Shown here: positions 50,684 through 59,679 of the stretch, in pieces
Layout: every line of letters begins with the position of its first letter
How positions within the stretch are numbered: position 1 is the first letter of the stretch
From: JAIBJN01 sp963775505
GTDB taxonomy: Bacteria; Actinomycetota; Thermoleophilia; Gaiellales; Gaiellaceae
DNA length: 64,000 bases
Assembly (NCBI GenBank): GCA_963775505.1
Contig: CAVZIL010000008.1
Location: forward strand, 248,001 to 312,000
Direction: 5' to 3'
Position numbers and translations under genes: made by a program
The notes under the pieces: generated by a model
Told to the model about the DNA's origin: nothing
Seen by the model: the letters and a program-made list of their open reading frames with translations, nothing else
The model's database searches: none

Positions 50684-51414
50684 TGCCTCTCCTCCAGCTC
50701 CTTCTTGGCGCCGCCCGCGGCCAGCTCGCCCTTCAGCTTCGCCAGCTCCTCGTCGACCTGGCTCTGCGCGGAGATCTGCGCGAGCTCGCGGTCGAGCGAC
50801 GTCTCGCCCGAGGTGAAGTCCTCCAGCGTCCCGGACTCGACGAGCTCGTCGACGGCGGACGCGCGCGCTTGCATCTGCTCGGTCTTGTCCTGGGCGCGCT
50901 GGATGGCGAGGCCGGTGTCGGCCATCTCCTCGCCGATCCCGGTCGCCGCCTCGCCGATCTTCACCTGAGCCTCCGCGGCCGAGTACTGCGCCTTGATGAC
51001 CTCCTTCTGGCTGCGGAAGGCCTCGACCTTGGCCGAGAGGCGCTTCTCGTTGGCGATCAGCTTCTCCTGCTGCGCCTCCAGGCCGGCGATCTGCTGGTCG
51101 AGCCCCTGGAGCTGCTGCTGGGCGACGGTCTTGCGCTCGAGTGCGGCGCGTGCGAGGTCCTCGCGGCCCGCGGCGAGCGCCTTGCGCGCCTGGTCGTCGA
51201 GCTTGGGGAGCTCCTGCTCGAGCTTCTGCGTCTGCAGCTCGAGCCGCTTCTTCGCAGTGACGACGTCGGCGACGCCGCGCTTGACGTCCTGCAGCATCTC
51301 GAGCTGCTTCTCGTACGAGTAGTCGAGTGTGACGGACGGGTCCTCGGCGCGGTCGAGGAGCTTCGAGATCCACGCTTTCACGACGTTCGAGGTTCGGCTC
51401 ATCAGGCCGGCCAT
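50680..51414 (-). CDS. pspA: Phage-shock protein A homologue (PspA/IM30/Vipp1 family)
   Basis: A 244-residue, almost fully alpha-helical protein. The N-terminal amphipathic helix (MSRTSNVVKAWISKLLDRAE) and the family segment DPSVTLDYSYEKQLEMLQDV precede a long coiled coil rich in Gln/Glu/Lys (EQELPKLDDQARKALAAGRE and on). It assembles on stressed membranes like ESCRT-III. PspAA is co-translated; htpX-pspAB are opposite. No PspBC or LiaF-type sensor is nearby. Confidence 0.92.
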   Translation of the reverse strand: MAGLMSRTSNVVKAWISKLLDRAEDPSVTLDYSYEKQLEMLQDVKRGVADVVTAKKRLELQTQKLEQELPKLDDQARKALAAGREDLARAALERKTVAQQQLQGLDQQIAGLEAQQEKLIANEKRLSAKVEAFRSQKEVIKAQYSAAEAQVKIGEAATGIGEEMADTGLAIQRAQDKTEQMQARASAVDELVESGTLEDFTSGETSLDRELAQISAQSQVDEELAKLKGELAAGGAKKELEERQ

Positions 51415-51463
51415 GTGCGAGTCATCCTCCTGATCCGGGTTCGACGGGCATGCTACCCGCGTC

Positions 51464-53383
51464 ATGACGGCAGTCGGGAAGCGCCTGCTCGTCGCGGTCT
51501 CGGCGGTCGCCGCCCTGGCCGCGCCGCACGGCGCGGGCGCGCAGACCGCGGCCGAGCGCGAGCTCGTCACGCGCTACGCGCCGATCGTCATGCACAAGGA
51601 AAACCCCGACCCACCCTGCTCGCGGAAAGGCGAGCAGTACCGCCTCGCCCCCGTCGACATCACGCTCGGAAACCCCAACGTGCGGCTGGTGCGCCGGCCG
51701 TCCGGCGGGAGCTTCCGGCAGGAGAACGAGCTCGCCACCGCCCCGAGTGCGACGGACCTGGCGGGCCTCGGCGCCGACTACTACCTCGACCTTCCCGGCA
51801 ACCCCCTGCGGCCCAGCTGCCGCTATGCCCGGGACTCGGCCAGGCTCATGGAAGGACGCTCGTCGGTCATCTACGCCCACGTCGCCAGAGAGCCGGGCGT
51901 GCACGGGATCGCAGTCCAGTACTGGTTCTACTACTGGTTCAACCAGTTCAACGACCTGCACGAGAGCGACTGGGAGATGATGCAGGTCGCCTTCGACGCC
52001 GCCACGGTTCAGGAGGGGCTCGCGGAGGGCCCCTCGCAGCTCGCCTACGCGCAGCACAACGGCGGCGAGCGCCGCGACTGGGACGACCCCCGGGTCGAGA
52101 AGGAGGGGACGCACCCGGTCGTCTACGCCTCGTCGGGCTCGCACGCCAGCCAGTACTGGTCGGCGCTCTTTCTGGGCAACGGGAGGGGCGGGTCCGGGCT
52201 CGGCTGCGACGACACCCGCGCCCCCTCGACGCGGGTCGCGCCGACTCCGGTCATCGTTCCGACCCACCCGGCGTTCGACTCCGAGTTCGCCTGGCTTGCG
52301 TACGAGGGCCACTGGGGCCAGCACGAGTCCGGCGTCTCGAACGGGCCGACCGGCCCGAACATGAAGCGCCAGTGGCTGGAGCCGTTCCGGTGGATGGCCG
52401 GCCTGCGCACGTCGACGCCGGAGGTCCCCACGAACGAGGCGCTGGGCGAGCCGGTGACGCGCTTCTTCTGCACGGGCGTCAGCTCTGTCTCCGGTCTTCT
52501 CAACGACACGTCGTCGAGCCCGCTGACGGCGCTCCTCGTCTTCGCCACGATCGCCGTGGCCTTCGCCATCCCCGCGCTGCGAACGCAGTGGCGGCCGGTC
52601 GTGTCGAAGCCGGTCCGGCAGCGCCGGGCCGGCGGCCAGATCGTCGACACGTCCGCCCGTCTCTACTGGGAGCACATCCGGGTGCTCGCGCCGGTGGGGC
52701 TCGTCGCCGTCCCGCTCGGCGGCCTGGCGGTGGCGGCGCAGCTGGCGCTCTTCCACTCGACCGGGCTCCGCCGCGCCTTCGACTCCCTCGGCGACCTGAA
52801 GATCGAGACCGCCGTCGCGCTGTTCGTCGGCGGCCTCGCGCACGCGCTCGCGCCGATTCTCGTGGGGGCCGCGACGACCCTCGTCGCCCGGGAGCTCGAC
52901 CGAACGGGAGCAACGGGTCTCGGTGCCGTCTTTCGCGGCCTGCGCGGGGAGCTCTGGCGGCTCGTCGCGCTCGCCTTCGGCGGGCTCGTCGTCGTCGGCC
53001 TCCTCGCCCTGACCGTGATCGGGCTCCCCTACGCGGTGAAGAAGGCGGTGGACTGGGCGTTCGTCCAACAGGTCGCGGCCTTCGAGGGGCTCCGCGGCCG
53101 CGAGGCGTTTCACGGGAGTAGAAACCTCGTCCGCGGGCACTGGTGGAGAGTGGCCGTGATCACCGCCGTGCTCCTCCTCGTCCTTGCGGTTACCGGGCCG
53201 ATCACCGGTGTCGTCATCATCTTCGTGACCGACGCCCCGCTCGCCACGATCAACTTCTTCGGGACGCTCCTCTTCGCCCTCGTGCTCCCGCTCACGTCCG
53301 TGGCGCTCTCGCTCCTCTACCTCGACCTCGCCGCCCGCCGCGACTCCGAGGCGACCTCCACTGGCATGCTTCCCGCCCCATGA
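51464..53383 (+). CDS. Vps62-related (DUF946-like) extracellular domain plus membrane domain protein
   Basis: A 639-residue two-part protein. A signal peptide (LLVAVSAVAALAAPHGAGA) leads to a Vps62-like domain of about 310 residues (RYAPIVMHKENPDPP, VQYWFYYWFNQFNDLHESDW, EGTHPVVYASSGSHASQYW, EFAWLAYEGHWGQHESGVSN). A helix near residue 350 is followed by a C-terminal membrane domain of about 200 residues with five or six helices. His and Trp residues in the first part may bind a ligand or metal, but the function is not known. It is coupled to the MBL gene by an ATGA overlap and divergent from pspA with 49 bp between starts. Confidence 0.75.
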   Translation: MTAVGKRLLVAVSAVAALAAPHGAGAQTAAERELVTRYAPIVMHKENPDPPCSRKGEQYRLAPVDITLGNPNVRLVRRPSGGSFRQENELATAPSATDLAGLGADYYLDLPGNPLRPSCRYARDSARLMEGRSSVIYAHVAREPGVHGIAVQYWFYYWFNQFNDLHESDWEMMQVAFDAATVQEGLAEGPSQLAYAQHNGGERRDWDDPRVEKEGTHPVVYASSGSHASQYWSALFLGNGRGGSGLGCDDTRAPSTRVAPTPVIVPTHPAFDSEFAWLAYEGHWGQHESGVSNGPTGPNMKRQWLEPFRWMAGLRTSTPEVPTNEALGEPVTRFFCTGVSSVSGLLNDTSSSPLTALLVFATIAVAFAIPALRTQWRPVVSKPVRQRRAGGQIVDTSARLYWEHIRVLAPVGLVAVPLGGLAVAAQLALFHSTGLRRAFDSLGDLKIETAVALFVGGLAHALAPILVGAATTLVARELDRTGATGLGAVFRGLRGELWRLVALAFGGLVVVGLLALTVIGLPYAVKKAVDWAFVQQVAAFEGLRGREAFHGSRNLVRGHWWRVAVITAVLLLVLAVTGPITGVVIIFVTDAPLATINFFGTLLFALVLPLTSVALSLLYLDLAARRDSEATSTGMLPAP

Positions 53384-54096
53384 TCGTGGAACGGAGCATC
53401 GATCCCCGCTGGCTCTCGAACGCCTACCTGGTCGCGGACCGTGTCGGCGGGACGGCGGTGTTCGTCGACTCGGGCGCGCCGGTCGAGCCGCTGCTCGCGG
53501 CCGTCGACCGGCTCGAGGTTCATCCCACGATCCTGTTGACGACGCATGCCCACGCGGACCACGTCGCCAACCACCGTCTGCTGGAGGAGCGCTACGGGCT
53601 GCGCGTGCTCGCTTCGCCGGACGAGGAGGTCGAGGGCGCCGAGCCGCTCGGCCACGGCGAGGTCGTCGAGGCGGGCGACCTTCGAGTCGAGGCGTTGCGG
53701 ACACCGGGGCACACCCAGGGGATGCTCGCCTTCGTCGTCGACGACGAGGCAGTCTTCACGGGCGACACCCTCTTCACCGGCTCGGTCGGGGGTACCCAGG
53801 ACGCCTTCGACGACCTGCGCCGCTCGGTCATGGACGTGCTCATGGGTCTTCGGCACGAGCTCGTCGTCTACCCGGGCCACAGCGAGGAGACGACGATCGG
53901 CCGCGAGTGGGACGAGAACCCCTTCATCCGGGTCTGGCGCGGGGTCGAGCAGGAGGGGAGCGAACGCTGCCACGTCGGCGGGGCCGAGGCGACGCTCGTC
54001 GTCTGGAGCAACGACTACGACGGCGGCGGCAAGGGCTGGGTGCGCTTCGCCGACGGCCGGGATGCGATCGTGGGCGGCTCCCGCATCCTTCGGTAA
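53380..54096 (+). CDS. Metallo-beta-lactamase-fold hydrolase (glyoxalase II-like)
   Basis: A 238-residue MBL-fold enzyme with the metal motif TTHAHADHV and ligands in TPGHTQG, FTGDTLF and YPGHSEET, the set found in glyoxalase II-like thioesterases. The C-terminal 60 residues form a small extra domain. It likely cleaves a thioester or similar; the substrate is unknown. Its ATG overlaps the upstream stop. The methyltransferase gene begins 4 bp after its stop. Confidence 0.88.
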   Translation: MIVERSIDPRWLSNAYLVADRVGGTAVFVDSGAPVEPLLAAVDRLEVHPTILLTTHAHADHVANHRLLEERYGLRVLASPDEEVEGAEPLGHGEVVEAGDLRVEALRTPGHTQGMLAFVVDDEAVFTGDTLFTGSVGGTQDAFDDLRRSVMDVLMGLRHELVVYPGHSEETTIGREWDENPFIRVWRGVEQEGSERCHVGGAEATLVVWSNDYDGGGKGWVRFADGRDAIVGGSRILR

Positions 54097-54100
54097 GGCC

Positions 54101-54739
54101 GTGGTCTTCATCGCCTCCGAGGAGATCGAGCGCTACGCCGAGGCCCACACGACGCCGCCCTCCGAGCTGCAGCGCCGGCTCGCCGAGGAGACGCGGGAGA
54201 CGCTGCGATCTCCGCAGATGCTCACGGGGCTCGTCGAAGGCCGCCTGCTCGAGTTTCTCGTCTTTGCGACGAGGCCCCTGCGCGTGCTCGAGCTCGGCAC
54301 GTACAGCGGCTACTCGTCGCTCGCGATGGCCTCGGTGCTGCCACCCGGCGGCCACATCGACACCTGTGAGGCGGACGAGGAGCACGCCGCGGTCGCGCGG
54401 CGCTACCTCGACGAGGCCGGCGTCGGTGACCGCGTGACCATCCACCTCGGGCCGGCGCTCGAGACGATCGAGGGGCTCGAGGGCGAGTTCGATTTCGTCT
54501 TCGTCGACGCCGACAAGGTCAACTACCCGGCGTACTACGAGGCGCTCGTGCCCCGTCTGTCGCCCAACGGCCTCATGGTGCTCGACAACACGCTCTGGTC
54601 GGGGGCTGTCGCCGAGCCCGACGACTCCTCGGAGACGCGGATGTTCGTCGAGCTGAACGAGCGGATCGCCTCGGACCCGCGTGTCGTCGCGGTCGTCCTG
54701 ACCGTGCGGGACGGCGTCACGCTCGTCCGGCGCCGCTAG
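54101..54739 (+). CDS. SAM-dependent O-methyltransferase (catechol/caffeoyl-CoA type)
   Basis: A 212-residue class I methyltransferase: SAM motif I VLELGTYSGYSSLAMA, acidic motif II HIDTCEADEEHAAVARRYL, DFVFVDADKVNYPAYYEA with metal-binding Asp and then VLDNTLWSGAV, which are typical of metal-dependent COMT/CCoAOMT-like enzymes. It starts at GTG. The acceptor is a small diol or phenolic in known relatives. It is convergent with the alcohol dehydrogenase (stops overlap by 4 bp). Confidence 0.9.
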   Translation: MVFIASEEIERYAEAHTTPPSELQRRLAEETRETLRSPQMLTGLVEGRLLEFLVFATRPLRVLELGTYSGYSSLAMASVLPPGGHIDTCEADEEHAAVARRYLDEAGVGDRVTIHLGPALETIEGLEGEFDFVFVDADKVNYPAYYEALVPRLSPNGLMVLDNTLWSGAVAEPDDSSETRMFVELNERIASDPRVVAVVLTVRDGVTLVRRR

Positions 54740-55671
54740 GGCAGGACGGCCGCCTTCAGGAGGTCCGGCGGCGGGTCGGCGAAGAGACCGGCGACCTGCT
54801 CGAGCCCGATTCGATGCGTGACGAGGCGCTCCCACGGGTAGGCGCCGCTGGCGAGGAAGGCGAGCGCGGCCCGGACGTGCCGAGGCGCGTGGTGGAAGGC
54901 GCCGCGGAGCGTGAGCTCCTCGTAGTGGAGGCGGAACGTGTCCACGGCGAGCTCGCGGCCGCCGAAGAAGACGACCGTGCCGCCGGGCCGGACGAGCTCG
55001 AGCGCGTCGTGCCAGGCCTCGGCGGTTCCCACCGCCTCGATGACGACGTCCGCGCCGCCGCCGTCGCCGGGCCTGGCGCCGAACTCCTGCGCGAGCTCGC
55101 GTCGCGCCGCCCGGCCGCCCACGACCGTCACGTGCGCGCCCGCGTCCTTCGCCGCCGCGCAGAGCATGAGCCCGATCGGCCCCGGGCCGAGCACGGCCAC
55201 CGTCTGGCCGGCCTCGGCCTCCGCCCGCTCGATCCCGTGCAGGCAGCAGGCAAGCGGCTCCACCATCGCCGCGACCTCCGCCGCGAGCGCGGGCGGGACC
55301 GGGAGGAGGTTCCGCTCCGCGATCCGGGCCGGGACGAGCACGTACTCGGCGTAGGCGCCGTTCAGGAAGGGCTGGAGGTTCTCGCAGAGGGTCTCCTCGC
55401 CGCGCCTGCAGGGAGGGCAAGCCCCGCACGGCGCCGAGTTCGCGGCGACGACGCGGCGGCCGGTCGCCACGTCGATCCCGCAGAACTCGTGGCCGAACGG
55501 GCTCGGCGTCTCGGTGAGCAGGAGCGGGTGGCCGCGCCGGAACGCCTTCGCGTCCGTCCCGTCGGTGAGCGCGACCTCGACCTGGACGAGCACGTCGCCG
55601 GGCCCCGGCTCGGGCCGCGGCACCTCCTCGACCCGCAGGTCGCCGGGGCCGTGGTAGAGCAGGGCCCTCAC
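54736..55671 (-). CDS. Zinc-dependent medium-chain alcohol dehydrogenase
   Basis: A 311-residue MDR dehydrogenase. The catalytic-zinc region is changed: instead of Cys after VQVEVALT the first ligand position reads TDGTD. GHEFCGIDV keeps the His-Glu pair, and the structural-zinc lobe CGACPPCRRGEETLC is intact. The Rossmann motif is VAVLGPGPIGLMLCAAAKDAG. Loss of the first catalytic cysteine makes its reaction uncertain. It starts at GTG overlapping the stop of the related dehydrogenase, so the two form an operon of related or partner subunits. Confidence 0.8.
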   Translation of the reverse strand: MRALLYHGPGDLRVEEVPRPEPGPGDVLVQVEVALTDGTDAKAFRRGHPLLLTETPSPFGHEFCGIDVATGRRVVAANSAPCGACPPCRRGEETLCENLQPFLNGAYAEYVLVPARIAERNLLPVPPALAAEVAAMVEPLACCLHGIERAEAEAGQTVAVLGPGPIGLMLCAAAKDAGAHVTVVGGRAARRELAQEFGARPGDGGGADVVIEAVGTAEAWHDALELVRPGGTVVFFGGRELAVDTFRLHYEELTLRGAFHHAPRHVRAALAFLASGAYPWERLVTHRIGLEQVAGLFADPPPDLLKAAVLP

Positions 55672-56544
55672 GGCGTGAAGACGACCTTCACTGCCTCGTG
55701 CGAGCGGTAGAGGTCGAGGCCCTCGGCGAACCGCTCGAGGGGCAGCGTCACCGTGGGGATGGGGTCGAGGCCGGGCAGGAGGGCGATCGCCTCGGCCATC
55801 GCCGCCGGGGTCGCCGAGCAGGAGCCGACGAGCGTCAGCTCGCGGCGGAGGACGTGCTCGAAGTCGAGCGGGAGCGGGTCGGCGAGCCACGAGAAGACGA
55901 GCAGCGTCCCGCCCGGCTCGAGCGCCGACGAGCGCCTCGTCCAGCCCGGCGTGGGCGCAGAGGACGGCGGCGTCGACGGGGCCGTTCGCCGGCTCGGCGC
56001 CGTAGCCGAGCGCGAGCTCGAGCCGGTGCGCGAGCGGGTCGGCCGCGAGGACGTCGTCTCCGCGGCGCACGAGCGCCTGGACGAACAGCAGGCCCGCGAA
56101 CCCGCAGCCGACGACGAGCACGCGCCCCCGCGGGACCCGTTCGAGCGCGCGCAGCACACAGGCGAGCGGCTCCGCGAAGGTGCCCACGGCGTCGTCGAGG
56201 TCGTTCGGGAGCGGCAGGGTTGCTGCCGCCCGGGCGCGCTCGGCGAACCCGCCAGGCAGGATCGTCGGCTCGGGGAACCGCTCGCAGGTCGTCTCGTGCC
56301 CCGCGCGGCACCGGTCGCATTCGCCGCACGGCAGGTGGTGCACGAGCGCGACGCGCCGCCCCTCGGAGTCCTCGGCGACGACCTCGTGCCCCAGCACCGT
56401 CCCGGCCGCGGCGCGGCCGAGCTTCTGCACGTCCGTTCCGCAGAGGCCGCACGCGCGCACGGAGACGAGGTCTCCGGCGCCGCCGGGCTCCGGGACGTCG
56501 GCGAGCGCCGGCTGCCCGGCGCCGTCCAGGACGACGGCCTTCAT
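55668..56544 (-). CDS. Zinc-dependent alcohol/sorbitol-type dehydrogenase, one frameshift
   Basis: From ATG at 56544: catalytic CGLCGTDVQKLG (Cys ligand), GHEVVAEDSEGRRVAL, structural zinc CGECDRCRAGHETTC and Rossmann VLVVGCGFAGLLFVQAL. One extra base near 55925 shifts the last 80 residues, which otherwise run PGGTLLVFSWLADPLPLDFE to KVVFTP. Length after repair is about 292 residues, short for the family. It oxidises a polyol or alcohol with NAD(P); the substrate is unknown. It is co-translated with the following dehydrogenase. Confidence 0.8.
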
Positions 56545-56603
56545 CGCGGCAATGGTAGGGCGCGGAGGCGGAGCCGGCAGCCCGCCTCCGCGCCCCCGGT
56601 GCC

Positions 56604-57710
56604 TCAGCGCGCGGCGAGACCGGTCGTGCCGGCGGGGAGCCCGCCGATCGACCCGAGGGAGTCGAGACTGCCGTCGCCGTTCACGGCGAAGCCCTGGATC
56701 TCGGGCACGCCGCTGTTCAGCGAGTAGAGCAGCCTGCTCTGCTTGGCGAGGGCCAGGTCGAGCGGCCCCGCGCCGGTGTCGGCCGTCTTCCCGTCCGCGT
56801 CGAGCAGCGTCAGCGCGCCGTCGTGTGCGATCCGATAGCCGGAGATCGAGTTGCTGCCGGTGTTCGTCGAGTAGGTGTAGCGGCCGTTCCGCGTCACGAC
56901 GACCCAGCATGCGGCCGTCTCGGTCGTGGCCACGTTGGCCGTGATCGGCGTGATGGTGCCGTTCCGAGCGAGGTCGTAGGACGAGAGGACGCTGGCGTCC
57001 GGAGCGCCGCCGAAGGCCTCCGAGACGATCAGGCGCCCGCGCTTGTCGAACGCGAACCCGAAGGGCGTAACGCCGGCCGAAGGCTGGGCGTTCGGCGGGC
57101 CCGCAAACGCGTGCTGCACCTTGTAGGTAACGATCATGTTCGTCGCCTTCTCGGTAACGGCGAGGAACCTGCCGTTCGGGCTGAACTCGATCTGCGCCGG
57201 TTCGGGCGCCGCCGTGCTCAGCGGGCGGCTCGACCCGGCCAGCGGGACGAGGTTGCCCCGGAGCGCGAGGAACCCGTGGATGTTCGCCGCGTGGGTCGCG
57301 TCGCCTTGGTTGACGACGTAGACGACTCTGCCGTGGACGGTGACGCTGATCGGGCCGACGCCGCCCGAGGGCTCTACGTCGGCCAGCGTCACGTTGCCGT
57401 GGCGGTCGACGTGGAGGAGGGAGAGGGAGTTGCTGCCGGCGTTGACCGCGAGGAGCCGGTTCCCATCGAGGACGATGGCGCCCTGCGAGCCGAGTCCGGC
57501 GCCGGTTCCGTTCCCGCCGGTGGCGACGGTGCCCGCCGCCGTGAGCGAGCCGTCGTTCGCGCGGTCGAAGACGGCGACCGCGTTGCCGGACGCCGCGTTC
57601 GTGAGCGTGAAGACCGCTCCCTTCCCTCCCGAGGCCATGGCCGGCGCGGCCAGGACGAGGAAGAGGGCGGTGAGGGCGGCGGCGACGACGAGTGTTCTCA
57701 GTCTGTGCAT
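56604..57710 (-). CDS. Secreted beta-propeller protein (lactonase/YVTN-like)
   Basis: The 368-residue protein has a signal peptide (LVVAAALTALFLVLAAPAMA) and seven-bladed propeller repeats. Blades show VFTLTNAASGNAVAVFDR, NRLLAVNAGSNSLSLL, VVYVVNQGDATHAANIHGF, RFLAVTEKATNMIVTY, LIVSEAFGGAP, YTYSTNTGSNSISGY and LLYSLNSGVPEIQGF. It resembles 6-phosphogluconolactonase/3-carboxymuconate cyclase-like secreted propellers, but enzymatic residues were not verified. Expression upstream is separate from the kinase pair. Its start codon is about 80 bp from the convergent kinase stop region. Confidence 0.85.
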   Translation of the reverse strand: MHRLRTLVVAAALTALFLVLAAPAMASGGKGAVFTLTNAASGNAVAVFDRANDGSLTAAGTVATGGNGTGAGLGSQGAIVLDGNRLLAVNAGSNSLSLLHVDRHGNVTLADVEPSGGVGPISVTVHGRVVYVVNQGDATHAANIHGFLALRGNLVPLAGSSRPLSTAAPEPAQIEFSPNGRFLAVTEKATNMIVTYKVQHAFAGPPNAQPSAGVTPFGFAFDKRGRLIVSEAFGGAPDASVLSSYDLARNGTITPITANVATTETAACWVVVTRNGRYTYSTNTGSNSISGYRIAHDGALTLLDADGKTADTGAGPLDLALAKQSRLLYSLNSGVPEIQGFAVNGDGSLDSLGSIGGLPAGTTGLAAR

Positions 57711-57792
57711 CGCGCGTTCTCCTTTCGGTTGGAGCCAGCGCGACGCTATGACGCAAAGCTTGCGCTCCGGTTGCGCGCCCTTAGAAGATTGC

Positions 57793-58863
57793 TTAACGCC
57801 GCGGCAAGGTGAACGAGATCCTGGCGCCGCCGCCGGCGACGTTCTCGGCCCAGATGCGCCCGCCCTGCGCTTCGACCAGGCCGTGTGCGATCGCCAGGCC
57901 GAGGCCCGCGCCGCCCGTCTCGCTCGTCCGCGAGCGGTCGCCGCGCCAGAAGTGGTCGAAGACGCGCTTCGTCGAATCCGCGGGAATGCCCTCGCCAGTG
58001 TCCTCCACGCTCACCCGCACCTCGCGCTCGAACGGCTCGACGATCACTGCCACGGCGCCATCGGAGGGCGTGTGCCGGATCGCGTTCGTCAGGAGGTTGA
58101 GGAGCACGCGCTCGACCTTGTCCGGCGCGCAGATCGCGGTCGGGTCGCCGTCGATCTTGGCCGCGAGCGCCACGCGCCGCGCCTCCGCCTCGGCCTCCAG
58201 GCCGCCCAGCGCCGAGCGGACGACGCCGGCGAGCGGGGCCTCGCGGAGCTCGAGGGAGAGGACGCCCGCGTCGAGCCTTGCCAGCTCGAAGAGGTCGTCG
58301 ACGAGGACGCCGAGCGCGTCGACCTGCTGCTTCAGGACCGGAACGTAGCGCTCGGGCTCGACGAGACCGTCCTCCACCGCCTCGAGCATCGCCTTCATCG
58401 AGGCGAGCGGCGTTCGCAAGTCGTGGCTCGCCCACGCCACGAGCTGCCGCCGAGCGTCGAAGAGCTCTTCGACGCTCGCGGCCATCTCGTTGAAGGACGC
58501 ACCCAGCTCGGCCAGCTCGGCCGGCCCGTTCTCGGGCGCGCGGGCGCCGAGGTCGCCTCCGGCGACGGCGGCCGATGCGGAGCGGAGCCGATCGAGCGAG
58601 CGCAGGATCGACCCGCCGAGAAGGCCGGCCGCCGCGAGCGCGGCCGTCGAGCAGGCGGCGGCCACGAGCAGAATCGTGAGGTCGTGCCCGGAGTCGAACA
58701 TCACCAGGCCGGAGACGAGGACGGCCGCGAGCGGGAGGGCGACCGCCAGGAGGCCGAGCCCGGCCAGCTGGAGCCTGATGCTCGGCAGCCGCCTGAGCGC
58801 GAGGGCGGCGACGACGCCCACGGCCAGCGTTCCGAGCGCGACGACGAGTGCGAAGAGGATCAC
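57793..58863 (-). CDS. HAMP-containing sensor histidine kinase
   Basis: A 356-residue kinase from GTG at 58863, overlapping the regulator stop. Two transmembrane regions (VILFALVVALGTLAVGVVAA and LQLAGLGLLAVALPLAAVLV onward) with little outer loop are followed by a HAMP-like linker, HisKA with the phospho-acceptor in LVAWASHDLRTPLASMKAML and HATPase_c with NLLTNAIRHT, DTGEGIP, GGAGLGLAIAHG and GARISFTLP. It is the OmpR-type partner of the next gene. The stimulus is unknown; the small periplasmic part suggests membrane sensing. Confidence 0.92.
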   Translation of the reverse strand: MILFALVVALGTLAVGVVAALALRRLPSIRLQLAGLGLLAVALPLAAVLVSGLVMFDSGHDLTILLVAAACSTAALAAAGLLGGSILRSLDRLRSASAAVAGGDLGARAPENGPAELAELGASFNEMAASVEELFDARRQLVAWASHDLRTPLASMKAMLEAVEDGLVEPERYVPVLKQQVDALGVLVDDLFELARLDAGVLSLELREAPLAGVVRSALGGLEAEAEARRVALAAKIDGDPTAICAPDKVERVLLNLLTNAIRHTPSDGAVAVIVEPFEREVRVSVEDTGEGIPADSTKRVFDHFWRGDRSRTSETGGAGLGLAIAHGLVEAQGGRIWAENVAGGGARISFTLPRR

Positions 58864-59540
58864 GGCGAGAACCGGTAGCCGACTCCCCAGACCGTCTCCA
58901 GCCGCTCCGGCCGTGCCGGGTCGGCCTCGATCTTCTCCCGCAGCCTGCGGATGTGGACGGTCACGGTTCCGGTGTCGAGCGCCGCCGCATAGCCCCAGAC
59001 GCGGTCCATCAGCTGGTCGCGTGAGAACACCTGCTTCGGGTGGCTCGCGAGGAACCAGAGCAAGTCGAATTCCCGCGCGGTCAGCCGCAGCGGCTCCCCG
59101 CGGCACGTCACCTCCCTCGTCCGCGCGTCGAGCTCGAGCGCGTCGAACGAGAGCCGGTCGGCCTTGCCGACGTGCGGCGTCGAGCGCCGCAACACCGTGC
59201 GGACGCGCGCGGCCAGCTCCCGCGGTGAGAACGGCTTCGTCACGTAGTCGTCGGCGCCGAGCTCGAGGCCGACGATCCGGTCGGCCTCCTCGCCCCGGGC
59301 GGTCAGGAGGATCACGGGCAGGTCCGAGCGTGCCCGGATCCAACGGCAGAGCTCGAGCCCGTCGATGCCCGGCAGCATGATGTCGAGGATCACGAGCCCC
59401 GGGTTCTCGCGCTCGAGCAGGCGGCGCGCGGTGTCGCCGTCCCCGGCTTCGAGCGTCCGGAAGCCGTCCCGCTCCAGATAGCGGAGGACGACCTCGCGGA
59501 CGATCGGCTCGTCGTCGACGACCAGGACCGTGGTGTTCAT
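58860..59540 (-). CDS. OmpR/PhoB-type response regulator
   Basis: A 226-residue regulator: receiver domain with VVDDEPIVREVVLRYLERDG, the phospho-acceptor in LVILDIMLPGIDGLEL, T in VILLTARGEE and K in DDYVTKPFSPREL. The winged-helix domain shows LTAREFDLLWFLASHPKQVF, then DRVWGYAAALDTGTVTVHIRRL. The kinase gene is translationally coupled downstream. It is expressed away from the tRNA-Ala on the other strand. Confidence 0.95.
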   Translation of the reverse strand: MNTTVLVVDDEPIVREVVLRYLERDGFRTLEAGDGDTARRLLERENPGLVILDIMLPGIDGLELCRWIRARSDLPVILLTARGEEADRIVGLELGADDYVTKPFSPRELAARVRTVLRRSTPHVGKADRLSFDALELDARTREVTCRGEPLRLTAREFDLLWFLASHPKQVFSRDQLMDRVWGYAAALDTGTVTVHIRRLREKIEADPARPERLETVWGVGYRFSP

Positions 59541-59606
59541 CCGGACATTGTGCGCGACATCCCTTACGGGGAGATGAACTGATGCCCCGCTACACTGTGG
59601 CCGCGC

Positions 59607-59679
59607 GGGGCTATAGCTCAGCTGGGAGAGCGCCTGGATCGCACCCAGGAGGTCGTCGGTTCGAGTCCGACTAGCTCCA
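59607..59679 (+). tRNA. tRNA-Ala(CGC)
   Basis: A 73-nt tRNA: acceptor GGGGCTA/TAGCTCC (one G-U), D-arm GCTCAGCTGGGAGAGC, anticodon arm CCTGGATCGCACCCAGG with CGC, T-arm CGTCGGTTCGAGTCCGACT and discriminator A. It decodes GCG. CCA is not encoded. Its last 9 nt overlap the antisense end of the following membrane-protein gene. Confidence 0.95.
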
